NCBI GenBank assembly: GCA_003023745.1
Contig: PXYV01000017.1
Span: forward strand, 1 to 53,457
Direction of reading: 5' to 3'
Length of the DNA stretch: 53,457 nucleotides
DNA from: Sulfobacillus acidophilus
GTDB lineage: Bacteria > Bacillota > Sulfobacillia > Sulfobacillales > Sulfobacillaceae
Positions 49,575 to 53,457 of this stretch are shown here, piece by piece. Below the pieces are notes generated by a model. The model was given only the letters and a program-made list of their open reading frames with translations. It had not been told where the DNA came from and did not search any database. Position 1 is the first letter of the stretch. The number at the start of each line of letters is the position of its first letter. The position numbers and the translations under genes are program-made.

Positions 49575-51086
49575 ATGCGGCAGGGTAGACATCACGTGGT
49601 GGAGCGGGCCTGGTGTGCGGCTTTGGCGGCGTACGTCATCTTTGCGGTGGCGCCTATGCCTGTACCCGGAGCCTCGGTCTTTCCCAAACAATTTGGGCCT
49701 TATGACACTGCTTTCCAGCAGGGTTACGAGCCGTCAAATATTATCTCCCCAATCGTGCCGACCTCGTATTCGGCGATTGTCAGCCCGCACATCGTGGGCA
49801 TGCAATTTTTGGCAAGCGCAGAGACTAACCTTCAGCGCGACCATTTCACCATTCAAATCCAAGGGGAGCCACCCGGTGCTCCTAATGTTTTTTGGAATGG
49901 TTTGGTGGGAAGCCGCCTCGCGCAACCACTAGACCCCGGCACCTATCGCGTGATCTTTCATATCGCGGACTTTGATATGAATAGTCCCACTTGGACCATC
50001 ACCGTTCGGGGAGGCGCGGTGCCGAGGCATGCTCGTGGCACACCCACTGCGACGTTGCTGGCCTCGTTGAACACCGTGCGCCAAACCCTTGGTCTTTCAC
50101 CCGCGCATCAAAATTTAGCGTTGGACCGGGCCAGTCTAGCGCATGCGCAATATTTGTCGGCGAACGGGTTTGCGGCCCCTTCATTTCATGTTGAATCATC
50201 GGCCCACGCGGGATTTACAGGTGTGAATCCTTGGAATCGCGATTTGTATTTTGGCTGGCCCACGCCTGAAACGGGGGAAGTGGGGGTAGAATGGTCCATT
50301 CCTACGAAAACGGCAACGGTCATGTCCGATTTGATCGATACCGTGTTTCATCGCTTGTGTCTATTGTCGGGAAATCTTGAAAGTGTCGGCGCCGGCAGCA
50401 GCAGCGGTCCCAATGGTGCCGTGGTCATGGATTTGGGCTACGGGTATCGGGCGAACTTGCCCCACGTCATTGTGTACCCTTTTGCGGGGCAGCCTGGCCT
50501 TCCCACCAGCTGGACCGACATCGAATCGCCCGACCCCGTCCGCGGCGGGTATGATCATCGCTATGGCTATCCCATCACCGTTGACTACCCCACGGTCGAT
50601 CAGCTCAGCCAGGTGAGAGTGCAGGTATTGGCGGACGACCGCCCAGTACCGGTTGTGGTGGATCCCCCGGGTGTTGGTGATCTTGGGGACAATCAAGTCG
50701 GAGTGGTGCCTCAACACCCGCTGTCACCGTGCACCTGGTATGAGGTCCAAATTAGTGGACGCGCAGTCTTTGCGAGTGGCACCAGTCGTGTGGTGACCAC
50801 GGATTGGAAATTTGCCACCGGTGCTTCCGATCAGTCGCTGTCCGCGACACTTGAGCCTGTCCACCATCTCGTCGTGGCGGATGTGGTTTGTGGGTCGGGG
50901 GTGCCGTGTTCCGACCAGCCTCTCACCCTTTATCGGCGCGGTGCGCACGGCTCGTTGACACCGATCGCACAAGGTCGAACCAATTCAGATGGATTGTGGG
51001 ACATTACCGTAAAGAAATTCTATCCGGGCTATTACGAAGTCATGAGTCGAACCAAAAACGCCGTGGTATTCTGGTGGGGGGGATAA
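49575..51086 (+). CDS. Secreted CAP (SCP/PR1) domain protein
   Basis: A 503-aa protein. The N-terminus (about 1-33, with AWCAALAAYVIFAVAPMPVPGA) is a signal peptide. Residues 40-145 form a beta-rich region. A CAP domain follows (about 155-300): LNTVRQTLGLSP, LDRASLAHAQYLSANG, the metal-binding His region SFHVESSAHAGFTGVNPWNRD and VMSDLIDTVFHRLCLLSG. The rest is beta-rich (about 310-503) and ends with a carbohydrate- or Ig-like fold of unclear type. CAP proteins of spore formers (YkwD-like) are secreted; their activity is mostly unknown. Its stop overlaps the next start. Confidence 0.82.
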   Translation: MRQGRHHVVERAWCAALAAYVIFAVAPMPVPGASVFPKQFGPYDTAFQQGYEPSNIISPIVPTSYSAIVSPHIVGMQFLASAETNLQRDHFTIQIQGEPPGAPNVFWNGLVGSRLAQPLDPGTYRVIFHIADFDMNSPTWTITVRGGAVPRHARGTPTATLLASLNTVRQTLGLSPAHQNLALDRASLAHAQYLSANGFAAPSFHVESSAHAGFTGVNPWNRDLYFGWPTPETGEVGVEWSIPTKTATVMSDLIDTVFHRLCLLSGNLESVGAGSSSGPNGAVVMDLGYGYRANLPHVIVYPFAGQPGLPTSWTDIESPDPVRGGYDHRYGYPITVDYPTVDQLSQVRVQVLADDRPVPVVVDPPGVGDLGDNQVGVVPQHPLSPCTWYEVQISGRAVFASGTSRVVTTDWKFATGASDQSLSATLEPVHHLVVADVVCGSGVPCSDQPLTLYRRGAHGSLTPIAQGRTNSDGLWDITVKKFYPGYYEVMSRTKNAVVFWWGG

Positions 51087-51919
51087 TGGACCAGAATTTC
51101 GCGACCAAGACGGTGCAACTAAAAAGTGGACTGAGATTGGTGTACGTCGAGGTGCTCACGGGGCCAGACGCAGTGGTTTGGATTCATGGAATGGGTTCAT
51201 ACCGCGAGACGTTTCACCCGGTATTGCGAGACCCGCCGGTGCCGGCACGCCATCTAGCGCTTGATCTGCCTGGATTCGGGGCGTCGAGCCATTTGATGCG
51301 CCGCCATAAGTTGGAGGACTACGCGCAAGCAGTGCGCGACTTCTTAGAGGCCACCGGTGCCCGCCAGGCAATATTGGTCGGGCACTCGTTCGGTGGAATG
51401 GTTGCGGGCGAGACGCTTGGCCACTATCCCGACAGTGTCCGGGCGGTGATTGCGATTTCGTCAGCAGGCTGGATCGACCCGATCAATGCTTTAACGCCGA
51501 CCGCTTTCACGTGGGTCAATCGCGTGGGAATCTGGATTACCGGCATGGAGTTTTTCGGACGCCGCATGCTGCGCGTTTTGGGTGTCGACCCGCAGACGCT
51601 AACCAAAGCGGACCGCAGACGGTTGCAGCAGGGCTGGCGACAATCCTACGAGATGGCGCGCATGGGTCGATTTTATCACAGCGACCATTTCGCCGACCGT
51701 ATATTGACGGCAGGCCGTCCAATTGCGGTGATTCACGGCGACCGGGACCCCCTGTTCCCATTGGCGCGCGTGAAGTCTGCAATCGACGGTCGCGCCCGTT
51801 TGTGGGTTATTGCAGGATCAGGTCACGTCCCCTTTTATTCGCATCCAGAGGCGTTTTGGCAAGCCTTTCGCGCTGCCTATCAACATGTCGTGGCGTCCCC
51901 GCATAATGACAGTCCGTAA
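51086..51919 (+). CDS. Alpha/beta hydrolase
   Basis: A 277-aa alpha/beta-fold hydrolase. WIHGMGSYRETF is the oxyanion region, Ser101 in LVGHSFGGMVA the nucleophile, Asp221 in HGDRDPLFP the acid and His247 in GSGHVPF the base. It starts at an ATG that shares one base with the stop of the CAP gene (TAATG), with a G-rich ribosome site, so the two are cotranslated. The substrate is unknown; esterase or lactonase activity is typical. Its 3' end overlaps the convergent gene by 113 bases. Confidence 0.92.
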   Translation: MDQNFATKTVQLKSGLRLVYVEVLTGPDAVVWIHGMGSYRETFHPVLRDPPVPARHLALDLPGFGASSHLMRRHKLEDYAQAVRDFLEATGARQAILVGHSFGGMVAGETLGHYPDSVRAVIAISSAGWIDPINALTPTAFTWVNRVGIWITGMEFFGRRMLRVLGVDPQTLTKADRRRLQQGWRQSYEMARMGRFYHSDHFADRILTAGRPIAVIHGDRDPLFPLARVKSAIDGRARLWVIAGSGHVPFYSHPEAFWQAFRAAYQHVVASPHNDSP

Positions 51920-53261
51920 TTTTTGCGATTTCTGGATCTAAGGCGCACAAGTCATCGGGGCCGAGTTGGCTGATAGCGGTGTGACCCATCGCGCGAAGGG
52001 AAATTTCCATTTCCTTGCGGCAGCTTTCTAAAAAGTGGTACACCCCCAGCGCGGCACGTTCCAAGTCTAGCGGGATTTTGGGCTGGGAGCGATAGAAGAC
52101 CAAATCGGTAGGCGGGAAAAATGGAACAGCTTGCGTGATTTGATAGTGGGCGAGCGCAAACATGGCAATGGTGCCTAAGCCGACCGCGTCCGCGCCCAAC
52201 GCATAGGCCTTGAGGAAATCCCCGGGTTCACGAAACCCACCGGAAATGAGCAGGTCAACCGTATCGCGGGTATGCGTCTTATGTAGATGGTGCACTGCAC
52301 GGGATAGGGCCATCAAACTGGGGATACCGAAGTGGTCGGATAGAGTAATGGGGGCGTTGCCGGTGGCACCTTCCGTACCGTCAATGACAATGGTGTCAAC
52401 ACCGGCGTCCAAGGCGATATCCAGATCCTCTTCGAGGGTGTCAGACGCGCCCATTTTAAGGGCAATCGGTACGCCATCGGTCACGCTGCGCAGGTAATCG
52501 ACCACTTCGGCAACGGTGCTGGGATGCTGAGGATCGTGTAAAAAGAGATCGGCGTGAATGATGGGGGCTTCACCGCGGCCTAAGTGCATCATTGCTTTGA
52601 TATCCGCGCTTACTTCGTCCGGGGTGGCGATGACGGCACTGCCGGGTTGCGCACCTTGGCCTACCTGAATTTCAATCATGTCTGCTTGGCGCAAGATCTC
52701 AACTTCGCGATTCCAAGTCCATCGGCCAAATTGCAAAACGTAGTGCGATGCTCGTTGCCGTTCTTCTCGAAGAAAAGGTCCTTGTCCGGAATTGAGTGGG
52801 ATGTGGCTTTGACCAGATGCTTGAGCTAGAGCCAGCCGTGCGGTTTTTGTAATCGCCAAGCCGTAGGCCATGCCCGAGATATATAACGGCATCGAACAGG
52901 TCAGCGGTTTATGACTGCGGCGTCCAAGGGTCACGGAAAGGTCAACGGGTTCGGTCTCGAGTGCTGGTCGGCGAGCCACCTGGGCGGGAATGAGCGCCAA
53001 GTCGTCAAACCCGTGTACCGGACGGGTAGATCCCATCGGCCGGATCACCACATTGCCAGAATTGGCTCGTAGTGAGGAGTATAGGAAGTCCATCGGCGGA
53101 GTCGACCGCATGGACACGTAGAGTTCTGCCAGAGTGTCCGACATGGGTCGGGTGAGAATTTGGCGAATCATTTTCCGTGTTGCAGTTGGGAGTAACAACA
53201 TCAATAGGAAAGCCTCGGCCAAAAGTGCAATGACAACAGCGGCTAGCACGGTCCAAAACAT
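51807..53261 (-). CDS. Glutamate synthase-like FMN protein
   Basis: A 484-aa protein with an N-terminal membrane helix (about 2-25) and a GltS-type FMN-binding barrel (about 75-440). GLAITKTARLALAQASGQSHIPLNSGQGPF, KMGASDTLEEDLDIALDAG, VIDGTEGATGNAPI and the phosphate-binding LISGGFREPGDFLKAYALGADAVGLG are typical of stand-alone FMN glutamate synthase-like proteins. The Cys cluster for a 3Fe-4S centre in true GltB is not evident, and no amidotransferase domain exists. Its reaction is not known. The ATG at 53261 is preferred because GGAGGAG is too close to the ATG at 53270. Confidence 0.88.
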   Translation of the reverse strand: MFWTVLAAVVIALLAEAFLLMLLLPTATRKMIRQILTRPMSDTLAELYVSMRSTPPMDFLYSSLRANSGNVVIRPMGSTRPVHGFDDLALIPAQVARRPALETEPVDLSVTLGRRSHKPLTCSMPLYISGMAYGLAITKTARLALAQASGQSHIPLNSGQGPFLREERQRASHYVLQFGRWTWNREVEILRQADMIEIQVGQGAQPGSAVIATPDEVSADIKAMMHLGRGEAPIIHADLFLHDPQHPSTVAEVVDYLRSVTDGVPIALKMGASDTLEEDLDIALDAGVDTIVIDGTEGATGNAPITLSDHFGIPSLMALSRAVHHLHKTHTRDTVDLLISGGFREPGDFLKAYALGADAVGLGTIAMFALAHYQITQAVPFFPPTDLVFYRSQPKIPLDLERAALGVYHFLESCRKEMEISLRAMGHTAISQLGPDDLCALDPEIAKITDCHYAGTPRHVDRQRERLAKTPLDANKRGRDLILQ

Positions 53262-53457
53262 GGACAACATCTCCTCCTTCGGGCTAGCTTTTCCAAAGAG
53301 TTATTGGATGATGCGGATAGACACACGACAAATACGGGCTGGGACTGTTTAGCGGAAAGGTCCTATATTAATGCACCTTAAGTTTCGCAGGATTTTCCAT
53401 CTTCAAAGGATCTAAGGCGCCCGATGGCGAAGACCCTCTGTCGAGGAGGGATTCGAG

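Noticed and set aside
53420..53457. 3' part of a tRNA on the minus strand at the window edge
   Set aside because: The reverse complement shows a T-arm-like CGAATCCCTC, but the loop is atypical, no CCA follows and the rest is outside the window.

Overview
This window looks like chromosomal DNA of a spore-forming Firmicute, probably a Sulfobacillus-like thermoacidophile. That is an inference from gene content: a short alpha/beta spore-protein-like ORF, Firmicute-style Shine-Dalgarno sites (GGAGG/AAAGGAG), an alpha-type GlnA, LytS/LytR-type signalling and Opp-type sugar transport. No rRNA or marker gene fixes the species. No CRISPR array, rRNA or complete tRNA was seen.

Layout. (1) About 1-4490: the end of an integrated element, visibly more GC-rich than what follows. 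It carries a frameshifted small membrane gene, an M50-like membrane peptidase, an accessory ssb, a VKOR-like oxidoreductase, a 63-aa ORF and a large serine recombinase. Directly beyond the recombinase is the 5' stub of a DUF421 membrane-protein gene cut off at the junction, so DUF421 is the likely integration target. (2) 4.7-14.3 kb, mainly housekeeping: glnA, a 1-kb gap, a HAD phosphatase, an UPF0173 metallo-hydrolase, a stand-alone Cas4/RecB-like nuclease, an OsmC protein, a spore-protein-like ORF, ychF, hemL, an L,D-transpeptidase, moaD-moaE and a tiny CPCHHC ORF. (3) 14.4-41.8 kb: a large carbohydrate-use island of two divergent arms. The minus arm is lacI - GH4 - solute-binding protein - unknown deacetylase-like protein - oppB-oppC-oppD-oppF - GH116. 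The plus arm is amidohydrolase - deoR - xylA - xylB - GH31 alpha-xylosidase - Gfo/Idh - TIM-barrel isomerase - ThuA-like - Gfo/Idh - FAH-family enzyme - SIS isomerase - KDG-aldolase-like enzyme. (4) 42.4-53.3 kb: a diguanylate cyclase, an MFS transporter, a nicotinamidase/LytS/LytR operon, an APC permease, a secreted CAP protein with an alpha/beta hydrolase, and a glutamate-synthase-like FMN protein.

How the island may work (inference). The Opp-type transporter brings in oligosaccharides. GH31 removes alpha-xylose, GH116 removes beta-glucose or beta-xylose, and GH4 cuts a further glycoside by NAD-dependent redox chemistry. XylA and XylB pass xylose to the pentose phosphate pathway. This set suits xyloglucan-type oligosaccharides such as isoprimeverose. 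A second, oxidative branch is suggested by two Gfo/Idh dehydrogenases, ThuA, a sugar isomerase/epimerase-fold protein, an amidohydrolase_2 (possible lactonase), an FAH-family enzyme and a DapA-family aldolase. It could process 3-keto-glycosides or sugar acids. The LacI repressor site lies in a compact divergent promoter whose two -10 boxes overlap, so one repressor could switch both arms.
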